Positions 8,166-16,803 of a DNA stretch of 64,000 nt are shown here, piece after piece. Location: the NCBI GenBank assembly GCA_017309115.1, contig JAFLEF010000015.1, positions 62,001-126,000 on the forward strand. Reading direction: 5' to 3'. Under the pieces are notes generated by a model. The model did no database searches and was not told where the DNA came from. It worked only from the letters and a program-made list of their open reading frames with translations. Source of the DNA: Verrucomicrobiota bacterium. GTDB taxonomy: Bacteria > Verrucomicrobiota > Verrucomicrobiia > Limisphaerales > UBA9464. Positions within the stretch are counted from its first letter, which is position 1. Each line of letters begins with the position of its first letter. Position numbers and translations under genes: made by a program.

Positions 8166-8822
8166 TCACTTCGCCTTCACGTCATAACAGAACAACGTAT
8201 CCTGGTCGCGGATGTAGAGCTTGCCATTAGCCACCACCGGGTGAGCCCAGGCGGGCTTGTCCGTGCGCTCGGGTTGAGTGACGAGGGGCGACTCCCGATA
8301 GCTCCACATCGGCATTCTGCCCCCGAAATCCGCCATCAGGCTTCGTTGCCAAAGCACCTTGCCGTCGCCCGCCTGAAGGCACACCAAGTTACCCGCGAGG
8401 CCCATGACATACAGGCGATCACCATCAACCGTTGGAGTGGCGCTCGGACCTTCCTTGGATTGATGCCAACTCGTCGTGTAGGCCGGACCAATCCGCACAG
8501 CCCAGAGTTCCTTGCCGTCTTTTTCCGAAAGCGCCCAGACCACTTCATCTTCGCCCCGATGGCTCATCCCGAAGATGCGCCCGTTGGCAACTGAAGGTGT
8601 GCTGTCGCCTCCGCCCAGAGCCGTGGCCTTCCATGCCAGCGGCGGCCCGTCCTTGGGCCATTCCTTGAGCAGGCCGGTTTCCTTGGAGTGAGCTGTGCGT
8701 TCAGGCCCTTGCCACTGAGGCCAGTCAAACTCCCCGCAGAAGGCTGGGTAACCGCAAATGGTAACCACCCCGGCAAGGACGAGAGCGCGGGTCTTGGATC
8801 TGGCGTTTGAAAGTTGGTGCAT
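8166..8822 (-). pseudogene. PQQ-like beta-propeller protein with a large internal deletion
   Basis: The 218-residue product has a signal peptide (about residues 1-28) and an opening [20 protein letters not shown] typical of secreted PQQ-domain (BamB-like) propellers of Planctomycetes and Verrucomicrobia, which are usually about 400 residues or more. The first two or three blades are present up to WSYRESPLV near residue 180. The sequence then jumps to [21 protein letters not shown] and the normal C-terminus [17 protein letters not shown]. From family memory, about 200 residues (the central blades) are missing, yet the frame is intact. A closed propeller cannot form, so I call it a remnant. A TTG at 8846 could extend it by eight residues. 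Confidence 0.65.
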
Positions 8823-8837
8823 CTGTTGTCGTGACCG

Positions 8838-9050
8838 GTGCGGCAACTCGCGGATTACGCCAATCTACTCGCAGAACGCGCCAACGTGGACCTGATCGTC
8901 AGGTCACCCGCCGTGACCACACACCAAGCGTCGCTGTGAGAGTCTGCTGGCCCAAGAGGTCGTCCAGGATCCGGTGCTGCTCTCGCTGGTCCGACTGATC
9001 GGCGTGCGCGAAGTGGTGGCCTTCGCCCTGGGCGCCCTCTCCAGTACCGC
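8838..9050 (+). pseudogene. Frameshifted transposase fragment, probably IS110 family
   Basis: Frame 8838 gives [20 protein letters not shown] and ends at a TGA near 8936. Immediately after, another frame gives LLAQEVVQDPVLLSLVRLIG and VREVVAFALGAL to about 9046. Together they resemble the centre of IS110/IS116/IS902 transposases, where a helical linker precedes the 'L..I.GIG..tA' segment of the C-terminal domain. Both ends of the gene are missing and one frameshift is present. The family call is from memory and moderate; the reading as a broken gene is firmer. Confidence 0.45.
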
Positions 9051-9093
9051 GCCTTCCGGGGAGGAACTCGGACTCTCCAAAGAAAAGGATTCT

Positions 9094-9125
9094 CTGTCAG
9101 AAATAACGGCCTATATTTCTGACAG
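9094..9125. promoter_or_regulatory. Perfect 12-bp palindrome, likely AbiE operator
   Basis: CTGTCAGAAATA (9094-9105) and TATTTCTGACAG (9114-9125) are exact reverse complements around 8 bases. The site ends 10 bases before the ATG of the antitoxin-like gene. AbiEi antitoxins of known systems bind inverted repeats in their own promoter through their N-terminal winged helix, so this is the natural autorepression site. Function is inferred from position and symmetry. Confidence 0.75.
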
Positions 9126-9135
9126 AAATTGAATC

Positions 9136-9762
9136 ATGAATGCGTCGCAAACCGTTGAAGGAAAGCTTTTGAAGCGCATCCGAGGCTTAGGGCGAGGCTC
9201 CGTGGCAACGCCGCAGGACTTTTTGGACCTAGGGAGCCGTCCGGCGGTGGATCAGACCTTGTCCCGATTGGTGAAAAAAGGACTGCTGCGGCGGGTGGAC
9301 CGGGGGGTCTATGGCTATCCCGAGCGGAGCGCACTGGTGGGCGAACTGTCTCCGACTCCGGAGGCGGTGGCCAAGGCGCTGGCGGTGAGCGGCCAACAAC
9401 GGCTCCTACCAGGCAAAGCCTACGCCGCCAATCTGCTAGGCCTGACGGATCAGGTGCCGGCGACAGTGGAATATCTGACCGATGGACCCGCCCGGCGGCG
9501 GAAGATCCAACGGCTCTCGGTGGTGCTGAAACGGACAACGACCAAAAATCTGGCCACGGCCGACCGGATGACGGGGACGGTGATCCAGGCACTACGGTTC
9601 CTCGGAAAGGACAAAGTGGGGCTCGAAACCGTGGAAATTCTGCGCCGTCGACTGTCCCCGGAGGACCGGGCGCAACTCGTGCGGGACATCCCGCTGGCGC
9701 CGACGTGGATGGCGCCCATCTTCCGCCGGATCACGGCAGGTGAGGGAGGAGATCTCCCATGA
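9136..9762 (+). CDS. AbiEi-like antitoxin (DUF6088 type), winged-helix
   Basis: The 208-residue protein opens with a winged-helix region: LKRIRGLGRGSVATPQDFLD, then GSRPAVDQTLSRLVKKGLLRRVDRGVYG (about residues 12-60). The rest matches the DUF6088/AbiEi group (LSPTPEAVAKALA, YAANLLGLTDQVPATVEYLTDG). In type IV systems the antitoxin does not bind the toxin but neutralises its effect and represses the operon. It overlaps the toxin gene by ATGA (9759-9762), the usual coupling of this pair, and has a palindromic operator just upstream. The pair sits among decayed mobile and restriction genes, so horizontal acquisition is likely. Confidence 0.85.
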   Translation: MNASQTVEGKLLKRIRGLGRGSVATPQDFLDLGSRPAVDQTLSRLVKKGLLRRVDRGVYGYPERSALVGELSPTPEAVAKALAVSGQQRLLPGKAYAANLLGLTDQVPATVEYLTDGPARRRKIQRLSVVLKRTTTKNLATADRMTGTVIQALRFLGKDKVGLETVEILRRRLSPEDRAQLVRDIPLAPTWMAPIFRRITAGEGGDLP

Positions 9763-10775
9763 ACGGAATCGCCCGCCTCCCCGCCAAGGATCGTCGCCAG
9801 CTTTTCGTCGAGGCCGGCGCTCGGCGCGGCCTACCGCCGTTTCATGTGGAGAAGGATTTTTGGGTGTGTTGGGTACTTGGCGTCCTGTTCGGTGATGCGG
9901 ATGCGGGTAGCCATCTGACGTTCCGAGGAGGCACCTCGCTTTCGAAGGCCTGGGGAATCATCGAACGGTTTTCGGAAGACATCGACATTTCGATGTCCAG
10001 ACCGTGGCTGGGCAATTCCAAGGATCCAGCAGAGAACGGTCTCATTTCCGCCGAACGGGAACGACGGTTGAAGGCGTTGCGGGACGACTGCCGCGAGGCG
10101 ATTCGATCCCGAATCCATCCTTTGCTGGAGAACGCCGCTGGGACCCTTCAAGACGTGTTTCATCTGGAGGTCGAGCCGTTGGACAAGGCGCGCGACCCGT
10201 TCTGCCTCCACTTTCACTATCCTACCACCCAACTGGCCGCTCCCTCGGATTACAATCGACCTGCGGTTAAGGTCGAGTTGAGTGGCCGGGCGGAGGGCTG
10301 GCCAATGGAACCGCGCACAATCCGTCCTTACGTGGCGGAGGAGTTTCCCAACGTCGCCGGCCCCTGCGAACTGATGCTGAGTTGCGTTCACCCGGCGCGA
10401 ACCTTCTGGGAAAAGGCGGCGTTGGTGCACGAGCACAACAGCCGGCCAGAGGCCAAACCCCTCTCTCCAGCCCAAGCAAGACATCTCTACGACCTGAACC
10501 GCCTCTGGACTGAAGCTGCAGTGGCGCAGGCAGGAGGGTTTCGCGAACTCTTCACGGGTGTGAAAGCCCATCGCGCAGCATTCTTCGCCTACAACTGGGT
10601 AGACTATTCGAGTCTGATACCTTCCACCCTGTGCCTGCGCCCGAGAGATGAGCGCCTAGCCGAGTGGAGAAACGACTACGCGCGAATGCGGCCCATGTTC
10701 TTCAGCGATCCACCTTCCTTCGACCTTCTCGTTAGTGGCCTTGAGACGATCGAGAAGGGACTAGCGACCCTGTAG
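9759..10775 (+). CDS. AbiEii-type nucleotidyltransferase toxin
   Basis: The 338-residue protein matches the AbiEii/AbiGii nucleotidyltransferase toxins. VEKDFWVCWVL near residue 30 is followed by FRGGTSLSKAWGIIERFSEDIDIS (about 55-78), which holds the GG[T/S]xxxK and the acidic DxD motif (SEDID) of the DNA-polymerase-beta fold. Later come TFWEKAALVHE and ARHLYDLNRLW, two conserved helices. Known members transfer nucleotides to tRNA acceptor ends and halt growth, giving phage abortive infection. All motif residues are present, so it looks active. It starts inside the antitoxin stop (ATGA). A weak TCTGACA/TGTCAGA repeat pair lies about 90 bases downstream. Confidence 0.88.
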   Translation: MNGIARLPAKDRRQLFVEAGARRGLPPFHVEKDFWVCWVLGVLFGDADAGSHLTFRGGTSLSKAWGIIERFSEDIDISMSRPWLGNSKDPAENGLISAERERRLKALRDDCREAIRSRIHPLLENAAGTLQDVFHLEVEPLDKARDPFCLHFHYPTTQLAAPSDYNRPAVKVELSGRAEGWPMEPRTIRPYVAEEFPNVAGPCELMLSCVHPARTFWEKAALVHEHNSRPEAKPLSPAQARHLYDLNRLWTEAAVAQAGGFRELFTGVKAHRAAFFAYNWVDYSSLIPSTLCLRPRDERLAEWRNDYARMRPMFFSDPPSFDLLVSGLETIEKGLATL

Positions 10776-10863
10776 AACTAGGCTGGTCGGTCCGGTCATT
10801 TCTCTCGTCCCGGAAAGGATCGGAGCATCAGTCCGAACTGATTCTATTTCGTGTAGATGAAAT

Positions 10864-10899
10864 TCTGACAAAGCGGCAATCTTGACGGCAACTGTCAGA
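10864..10899. repeat. TCTGACA/TGTCAGA inverted repeat downstream of the AbiE pair
   Basis: Arms at 10864-10870 and 10893-10899 are exact complements with a 22-base spacer. The core TTCTGACA is shared with the right arm of the palindrome at 9094-9125, so similar sites bracket the toxin-antitoxin pair. There is no T-run, so it is not a standard terminator. Confidence 0.45.
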
Positions 10900-10947
10900 T
10901 CGCCATGCAACAACAGAAAATCCCCATCAGCTCGCGGGTGGACATGT

Positions 10948-11080
10948 ACAAATCCCACCGACCTCGCGGAGTTGGAGCGGATGCTCTTGGAGTCCGGGGT
11001 GGGTTCCATTTCCGATTTGGAGCAAGCCAAGGAATCCGCGCGCGGACTGGGGCGATTTGTCCGGCGGAGATTGAGCGGAG
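10948..11080 (+). pseudogene. hsdR: C-terminal fragment of a type I restriction enzyme HsdR subunit
   Basis: One frame reads TNPTDLAELERMLLESGVGS and then DLEQAKESARGLGRFVRRRL. This is the start of the EcoEI-type HsdR C-terminal domain, usually '...TPTDLAELERML.E.G.G...GLGLFVRSLVGLDR'. Homology stops after about 44 residues and nothing of the helicase or nuclease regions is present in the window. No hsdM or hsdS is present. The frame runs on by chance into the next gene, but the two parts belong to unrelated families. Confidence 0.65.
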
Positions 11081-11148
11081 GGCCGCGGCATGATCTTTCC
11101 CTTCATTCTGGAGAGAGGCACAAGGCGTCATGCCTACGCCTACCAAGT

Positions 11149-11628
11149 GTGGGCAAACTGGGTCGATTACTCGCCCTCGCAGTAACCTTCTTGGTACCGT
11201 GTTCTGCGGGCGAAAAGTCGCCACAGTACCGGGATTACCCGGTGACGAATGTTTTCAAGAGCCAACCGGCCACGGTGAAACTGGGCAGCAATCCAAAGGC
11301 TCGCCAATTTCGCACACAGTTGCGGAAGCAGGCCGCTCAGGGACCCAATTTTGCGGGCCACTATCGAATAGCCGTTTGGGGTTGCGGATCTTCTTGCCAG
11401 CAATTTGCCATTATCGACTGCAAGACAGGGCACGTATACTTCCCGCCGCAGTTGCCGTACGTCACCTACGTCCACTGGAACGGTGACGATCCTGGCCTTC
11501 AATTCCGGATCGATAGCCGGCTCCTGATCCTCAATGGCTCCCCACAGGAGGAAGAAACGAACGGCTCCTTCTATTACCTGTGGACGACGAACCAGCTGCA
11601 ATTGATTCGGTCAAAACCACGTCGTTGA
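11149..11628 (+). CDS. Small secreted protein of unknown function
   Basis: From a GTG at 11149 the product has 159 residues with a clear signal peptide (GRLLALAVTFLVPCSAGE, cleavage near residue 21). The mature domain contains GPNFAGHYRIAVWGCGSSCQQFAIIDCKTGHVYFPP, which I recognise as a recurrent hypothetical-protein family with a conserved WGCGSSCQ segment; no function is known to me. The GTG is chosen because the signal peptide begins there. A good Shine-Dalgarno-like GGAGAGAGG (11110-11118) precedes an ATG at 11130 in another frame, so a small frameshift near the start or an unusual initiation is possible. It lies next to the HsdR fragment. Confidence 0.6.
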   Translation: MGKLGRLLALAVTFLVPCSAGEKSPQYRDYPVTNVFKSQPATVKLGSNPKARQFRTQLRKQAAQGPNFAGHYRIAVWGCGSSCQQFAIIDCKTGHVYFPPQLPYVTYVHWNGDDPGLQFRIDSRLLILNGSPQEEETNGSFYYLWTTNQLQLIRSKPRR

Positions 11629-11659
11629 CCATTTTTTGCTTAACAACAGGCCTGACCGA

Positions 11660-14600
11660 CTACGGGGTCCAGCGCGCCTCGAGCTCCAGCTGCCCGGGAA
11701 GAATGGGATGCAGCGAGCGGCGGCCGCCAGGCCAGCGCACCTCCACCTGGGATGCCGCGGTCGGGCTTCCCATCACCAGGGTCGAGCTGTCTTCCGAACC
11801 GTGACCAGAGCCGCCATGCACTTCCCGCGCCGGTCCAAGGGACTCGCCGCAGACCAACCGCACGGACGCTCCCGCACCGAAGGGATTGCCCGGCGGTCCG
11901 ATCAATCGGACCCGCAATCCAGGCTTCGCCCCGCGGTTCACGAAAAGGCGCGTCCGGTTGCCATTCTGGCTGACGACGAGGTCCACGCGGCCGTCGCCAT
12001 TGAAATCCCCGACGGCAGACCCCCGCTGTTCACCATGAACCTCAAGGCCGGATTCCGCCGGTGACAGCGCGCGAAAGCCACCCTTGCCGTCCCCCATCAA
12101 CCACAGGCTGGTCCCAGCATCGTGACGGGAAATCTCCGGTCGGTTGGCAAAAAAGTTCTGCGCCAGGAACACGTCCTCGTTCCCATCACCGTCGGCATCG
12201 GCCACATTGACACCAGACACTGGGGCGAATTGGGCTGCGAGAGGAAGCGGGACGGCTTCGAAGCGATTTGCGCGCTGAAGGAAGACCGTCACAGCCAGCG
12301 TGAGGGCCTGGGCGCGATGAGCTTTCTCGCGGTAGCCGGCCAAGATGTCATCCAAGCCAGCCTCGCTGAACGCCTGATGGGTGGAGAACCGCTCGGGCAA
12401 CCAAGGCAAGGCAGGCGCCAGATCGCCCAGACGCCGACTCACCGTGCGGCGCGAGCGAACGGCGTCCCATTCGGTCTCGATGAGATCAAGCACGTGCTGA
12501 CCGCTGAAGGTTCCGTACCAGAGCTCGAGCGGCCTTTCGGGCGTGGCCTCGAAGCCCGTGTTGAAACCGCGATTGCCAACGATCAGATCGGGAAGCCCAT
12601 CGCCATTGAAGTCACCCGTCGTGAGGCCACTCCACAGGCCAGTCACGCCGTCGAGGCCCCACTCGCGCGTCGCCTCCTCAAGTTGACCCGCACGAGTTCT
12701 GAAGACGCGCACCGGGCCCCATTCACAGGCCACCACCAACTCCGAAGCACCGTCTGCGTTCAAGTCACTCCACACCGCTCCGCCGACCAGACCCAACCGG
12801 TTGAAGGCCTCGACAGCCACCGCCTTCCAGGCGGTTCCCTCGCGACGGTACAGACGGCTGGCGGCTGCCTCCGGATAACGCCCGGCGATGGACCGGCCCG
12901 CGACGAACAGCTCTAACGTGCCATCGCCCTCCAGGTCGCCCAGGACGACCGCTCCGATGGAAGCTGGTAGTTCAATACCTGGAATTTCCCCGGACACACC
13001 ATTGGTCACGGCGGGAACCATTCGCAGCGTCGAAGGTCGGTTGCCCTCTTCTTCGAAGTTGTCTTCCGCCATCAGCCAGCCCGCGGTTCCGGCCGGGTCC
13101 CGCCAACGGACGAGACCGGCATTCTCGCGGGCCGCCCCGACCTTGGACGAGGCGAGTGGGACGAATCCACCCCGGCCATCGCCCAGAAACAATCCCGCTA
13201 CCCCGCCCCGTCCGGCACCGATGGCCAGGTCATCGTCTCCATCGCCGTCGGCATCTCCGAGGGAGATCCCCGGTCCCCACTGGCTCAGCCGCCACGGAAG
13301 CAGGGGTTGCCGTTGGAAATCGTCGTAGGCCGACTCCTGATGCCGGTGCGCCAGAGTCTCGCTGACGTCCGCGAACAAGGGTGCCGGCGCCGGACCTCGG
13401 TTTGGTCGGGGAGGAGCAGCGGCCGGATCTGGCTCGGCGATCTCATACAATCTTCCCGCAACCACGTTTGACACCACCGTCATCGCACCCGATCGCCAGA
13501 CGACTTCCAGTGTCATCGGCTTTCCTCCCGGTCCCGCAGCAAACGCAATCTGTGGATCCGAGCCCGCCATATACCTCCCGCCGCAGACCACTTCCGTCGA
13601 TTGGGACGGCACGGCTCCTCCCCGCAGGCGGAGGTGAGCTCCAATCCCTTGAACATTCGGTTTTCGCCCGGCGAGCTTCACGGCGACGCGCGGTGCCGAT
13701 CCACGGTTCCGGTAGATCCGGGTCGGACCGTTCAACTGGGTGACCACCAGGTCCGCATCCCCATCGCCGTCGAAGTCTGCCGTGGCCAGAGCATGGTGGA
13801 TGCCTTCGGCACCATCGCCCCAATCCGAGGTTGTTTCCTCGAATCGGAGGTCGCCCCGGTTCCGAAACTGGAGCAACGGAAAACGAAGCTCGGGGAACCA
13901 GCGATCGCGCTCCATCCGACGCGCCAACCCGGTGGCCAAGTTACCGGTCGGCGGCCGCGTGCGGAGATCCGATCTCACCTTTTCCGCGGCATCGGCATCC
14001 AGAATATCGCGGATGTGCCCGGCCGTGACGAGCAGGTCTTCGTAGCCATCGAGGTCGACGTCCAGAAACACCGGCGACCATGACCACTCGGTGGATTCGA
14101 GCCCCGCCAACCGGGCGATTTCCGCGAACGAACCATCCCCCCGCCCCAGGAAGAACGTATTCCGTAGGATTTGCGGCCGATCGAGGATGGCTCCCGGAAC
14201 CGGGTGCGCCGGCGCCTGGGGCGCCAGTTGCCGCTTCCGGCGGGCGGGATCCCGGCTGAGCATCTCCGGAATGAAAAGATCCACAACTCCGTCCCGGTTG
14301 ACGTCCGCAACGTCGACCCCCATCGAGCTTCCGCTGATCGAGCGGATGGCCGCAGGCGCGATCGCCCGGAAATGGCCGCGGCCATCGCCGATCCAGATCC
14401 GGTCCGGGGTCCAGAAGTCGTTGCAAACATAGAGATCCGGATGCGAATCCCCGTTGATGTCCCGAAAGGTCGCGGTGAGTCCCCAGTCTCGCGGCGGTTC
14501 CCGCAGCGGCTTTCCGTCAGAATCCAGAAAGGTCCCATCCGTCCAGAACACCGGAACCAAGCGACCCCGCCGGTCGTTGAGAAACAGCAGATCCGGCTCA

Positions 14601-15373
14601 CCGTATTGCAGCACTTGCCCGTTCTCGACGACCAATCGGTCGGCCAGCACCGGCGGGACCACCATGCGGCCGTCTTTCACCATCAGATCAACGGTTCGTT
14701 CCTGGTCCTTGATGTCATCGGTCCGGTAATTGGCGACATAGACGTCGAGGAATCGGTCTCCGTCCACATCAGCGACAGCCAGCGTGGTGGCTCCCGTTGA
14801 AAGCCGCGTACCGACGCGATCGGTCACCTCGCGGAAGCCCGCCGGTCCCTGATTGAGATAAACGAGAATACCCCGACCGGTGGTCGCGACGAGGAGATCG
14901 AGGCGGCCGTCCCCGCTCACGTCGGCGAACACCGCGCCCCGATCAAATCGTCCCGGCCGATCCAGCCCGACCTCGGCCGTGACCTCACGGAACTTCCATC
15001 CGCCAAGGTTCCGGTACAGGGCGCCCCTCCCGTTGAGCCGGGTGAGGTAGATATCCGGCAAGCCGTCTCCATCAAAGTCGCCGCAGGCCACGCCCGACCC
15101 ATTGAAGAGCACTCGGTTGGTCGTCCCCTGAAGTTCGGTGAGTTCGTTCGTGAACGCTATCCCGGTCGACGACGAAGGCATGGCTTCAAAGCCGGGAAGA
15201 CCGTCGCCAGCCTCCGCGAGCGTTCGCCACCGATGCCCCGGTCCAGTCTCCCATCCTTGGGCCTCAGCCGCCCGGACCGCCGGGTTGGCCATCAGCAGGA
15301 CGAACGCGGTCGCTAGGCCCAACCAGCCCACGCCCCTGCTACCCGTGCCCGATACTTCGTCGTGATCCGCCAT
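11660..15373 (-). CDS. Giant secreted FG-GAP/VCBS propeller protein with ASPIC/UnbV domain
   Basis: The 1237-residue protein has a signal peptide (about 20-36) and many FG-GAP/VCBS blades with calcium-binding DxDxDG loops, such as CGDFDGDGLPDIYL, VADVDGDRFLDVYV, TGDFNGDGLPDLIV, VADADGDGNEDVFL and VGDFNGDGRVDLVV. ASPIC/UnbV-type segments occur near the middle (APRVAVKLAGRKPNVQGIGA) and at the C-terminus (GLRVRLIGPPGNPFGAGASV then EVRWPGG). It appears to be two propeller-plus-UnbV modules in tandem. Such proteins are exported and common in Verrucomicrobia, Planctomycetes and Bacteroidetes. Roles in adhesion or polymer handling are guesses. No TonB or SusD partner is adjacent. Confidence 0.9.
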   Translation of the reverse strand: MADHDEVSGTGSRGVGWLGLATAFVLLMANPAVRAAEAQGWETGPGHRWRTLAEAGDGLPGFEAMPSSSTGIAFTNELTELQGTTNRVLFNGSGVACGDFDGDGLPDIYLTRLNGRGALYRNLGGWKFREVTAEVGLDRPGRFDRGAVFADVSGDGRLDLLVATTGRGILVYLNQGPAGFREVTDRVGTRLSTGATTLAVADVDGDRFLDVYVANYRTDDIKDQERTVDLMVKDGRMVVPPVLADRLVVENGQVLQYGEPDLLFLNDRRGRLVPVFWTDGTFLDSDGKPLREPPRDWGLTATFRDINGDSHPDLYVCNDFWTPDRIWIGDGRGHFRAIAPAAIRSISGSSMGVDVADVNRDGVVDLFIPEMLSRDPARRKRQLAPQAPAHPVPGAILDRPQILRNTFFLGRGDGSFAEIARLAGLESTEWSWSPVFLDVDLDGYEDLLVTAGHIRDILDADAAEKVRSDLRTRPPTGNLATGLARRMERDRWFPELRFPLLQFRNRGDLRFEETTSDWGDGAEGIHHALATADFDGDGDADLVVTQLNGPTRIYRNRGSAPRVAVKLAGRKPNVQGIGAHLRLRGGAVPSQSTEVVCGGRYMAGSDPQIAFAAGPGGKPMTLEVVWRSGAMTVVSNVVAGRLYEIAEPDPAAAPPRPNRGPAPAPLFADVSETLAHRHQESAYDDFQRQPLLPWRLSQWGPGISLGDADGDGDDDLAIGAGRGGVAGLFLGDGRGGFVPLASSKVGAARENAGLVRWRDPAGTAGWLMAEDNFEEEGNRPSTLRMVPAVTNGVSGEIPGIELPASIGAVVLGDLEGDGTLELFVAGRSIAGRYPEAAASRLYRREGTAWKAVAVEAFNRLGLVGGAVWSDLNADGASELVVACEWGPVRVFRTRAGQLEEATREWGLDGVTGLWSGLTTGDFNGDGLPDLIVGNRGFNTGFEATPERPLELWYGTFSGQHVLDLIETEWDAVRSRRTVSRRLGDLAPALPWLPERFSTHQAFSEAGLDDILAGYREKAHRAQALTLAVTVFLQRANRFEAVPLPLAAQFAPVSGVNVADADGDGNEDVFLAQNFFANRPEISRHDAGTSLWLMGDGKGGFRALSPAESGLEVHGEQRGSAVGDFNGDGRVDLVVSQNGNRTRLFVNRGAKPGLRVRLIGPPGNPFGAGASVRLVCGESLGPAREVHGGSGHGSEDSSTLVMGSPTAASQVEVRWPGGRRSLHPILPGQLELEARWTP

Positions 15374-15483
15374 GAAGCCTGGAAGCTTCCACTACGAACC
15401 GACCACAACAACAGAAACTACTAGCAAATCGTTCTTGGGCTGCGGCTTGCGATTTAGTCAAAAAACCTGATGCCTCCCCCCGA

Positions 15484-15674
15484 AACGGGGTACGGAACTT
15501 TGATGCGCTCACGCCGGGAGCGTGGTTCGACGGTACGTTCCGCTGGATGCCGCGGGAGGATGAGGACCCGGAAGCGATCGCCATCGACGGGTAAAACCTG
15601 ATGATTTCTGCCAGCGAGGAAGACGGTTATCTCTACGAGATTCCGATCTCAAACTCACGGTCGTGCGGAAGTGA
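15484..15674 (+). pseudogene. Decayed partial copy of the 3' end of the gene at 17089-18054
   Basis: The stretch aligns without gaps to the last 60 or so codons of the downstream secreted-protein gene: FD..TPGAWFDGTFRWMPREDEDPEAIAIDG corresponds to FDSVGPGAWFDGSIRWMPLEDEDQEAITIDG. An in-frame TAA replaces GAG (GACGGG-TAA versus GACGGG-GAG), and one base is lost in the IPISK codons. It ends in the same RK-stop, and about 20 further bases past the stop (GACGAGAAC) also match. The 5' 250 codons are absent. Confidence 0.85.
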
Positions 15675-15728
15675 GCGGCGGGCCGACGAGAACCTGAAGG
15701 ACGTTTTCGTGGCGATCGATAGCGACAG

Positions 15729-16736
15729 CTACCACCCGAGCACCTGGGCGAAGACCAGCGGGGCGACGATGGTGGCGTCGCTCTCGATGACGAACTTCGG
15801 AGTGTCCGCACCGAGCTTGCCCCAGGTAATTTTCTCGTTCGGCACCGCGCCGGAGTAACTGCCGTAGCTCGTGGTGGAGTCGCTGATCTGGCAGAAGTAG
15901 CCCCAGAGCGGGATGTCCTCGCGGCCAAGGTCCTGATGGAGCATCGGCACCACACAGATGGGGAAATCACCGGCGATGCCGCCGCCGATCTGGAACATGC
16001 CGAGCGACGCCGTCCGGGTCGTACCCGTGTAGAAGCCCGCCAACCAAGTCATGTATTCGATGCCGGTGCGGACGGTGTGAACGTTCTTCACGTCGCCCCG
16101 GATGACAGCCGCCGCGTACATGTTGCCCAGAGTGGAATCCTCCCAGCCGGGGACGATGAGCGGCAGGTTCCTTTCCGCCGCCGCCAGCATCCAAGAATCC
16201 TTGGGATCGATCTGGTAATGCTCGGCGAATCTCCCGCTCTGCAGCACTTGATAGAAGGACTCGTGCGGGAAGAAGCGTTGGCCCGCACGGTCGGCGGCGG
16301 TCCAGACCTCCAACATGGCCTTCTCCATCCGGCGCATGGCTTCGCCCTCCGGGATGCAGGTGTCGGTCACGCGGTTTAAATGTTGGTCGAGCAACGCCTG
16401 TTCGTCGGCGGCCGTGAGCTCGCGGTAGTTCGGCACGCGTTCGTAGAAGTCGTGGGCCACGAGATTAAAGATGTCCTCCTCCAGATTCGCGCCGGTACAG
16501 CAGATAAGGTGGACCTTGTCCTGGCGAATCATCTCAGCGAGGGAGAGACCGAGTTCGGCGGTGCTCATGGCACCCGCCAGCGTGATCATCATCTTCCCGC
16601 CCGCGCCGAGATGCGTGCGGTAGCCATCGGCGGCGTCCATCAGCGCAGCGGCGTTGAAGTGGCGGTAGTGACGGCGGAGGAACTGCGAGACGGGGCCGGT
16701 CGCGGGGACGGCTTTCTGGGCTTTGCCTGTTTTCAT
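15729..16736 (-). CDS. Deoxyhypusine synthase-like protein (possible homospermidine synthase)
   Basis: The 335-residue cytoplasmic protein matches the deoxyhypusine synthase fold throughout: AGGKMMITLAGAMSTAELG (NAD-binding start), HLICCTGANLEEDIFNL, WMLAAAERNLPLIVPGWEDSTLGN, FQIGGGIAGDFPICVV and the active-site segment GAVPNEKITWGKL, whose Lys307 aligns with the catalytic lysine that forms the imine with the butylamine group of spermidine. Bacteria lack eIF5A, and bacterial members are linked to homospermidine formation; which reaction this one performs is inference. No other polyamine gene is nearby. ATG 16736 is the only good start. About 70 bases upstream is a strong structured hairpin (16804-16860). 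Confidence 0.88.
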   Translation of the reverse strand: MKTGKAQKAVPATGPVSQFLRRHYRHFNAAALMDAADGYRTHLGAGGKMMITLAGAMSTAELGLSLAEMIRQDKVHLICCTGANLEEDIFNLVAHDFYERVPNYRELTAADEQALLDQHLNRVTDTCIPEGEAMRRMEKAMLEVWTAADRAGQRFFPHESFYQVLQSGRFAEHYQIDPKDSWMLAAAERNLPLIVPGWEDSTLGNMYAAAVIRGDVKNVHTVRTGIEYMTWLAGFYTGTTRTASLGMFQIGGGIAGDFPICVVPMLHQDLGREDIPLWGYFCQISDSTTSYGSYSGAVPNEKITWGKLGADTPKFVIESDATIVAPLVFAQVLGW

Positions 16737-16803
16737 GACGCACCTTGCCAGTCGTTGATTTCCCGGACTGACGACGAGGGTTCTTGAAATGCAGGCGGCA
16801 AAA

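Noticed and set aside
6984..11628. Integration of the defence island at the tRNA-Arg gene
   Set aside because: No repeat of the tRNA 3' end was found downstream and no integrase is present; closeness alone is not enough.
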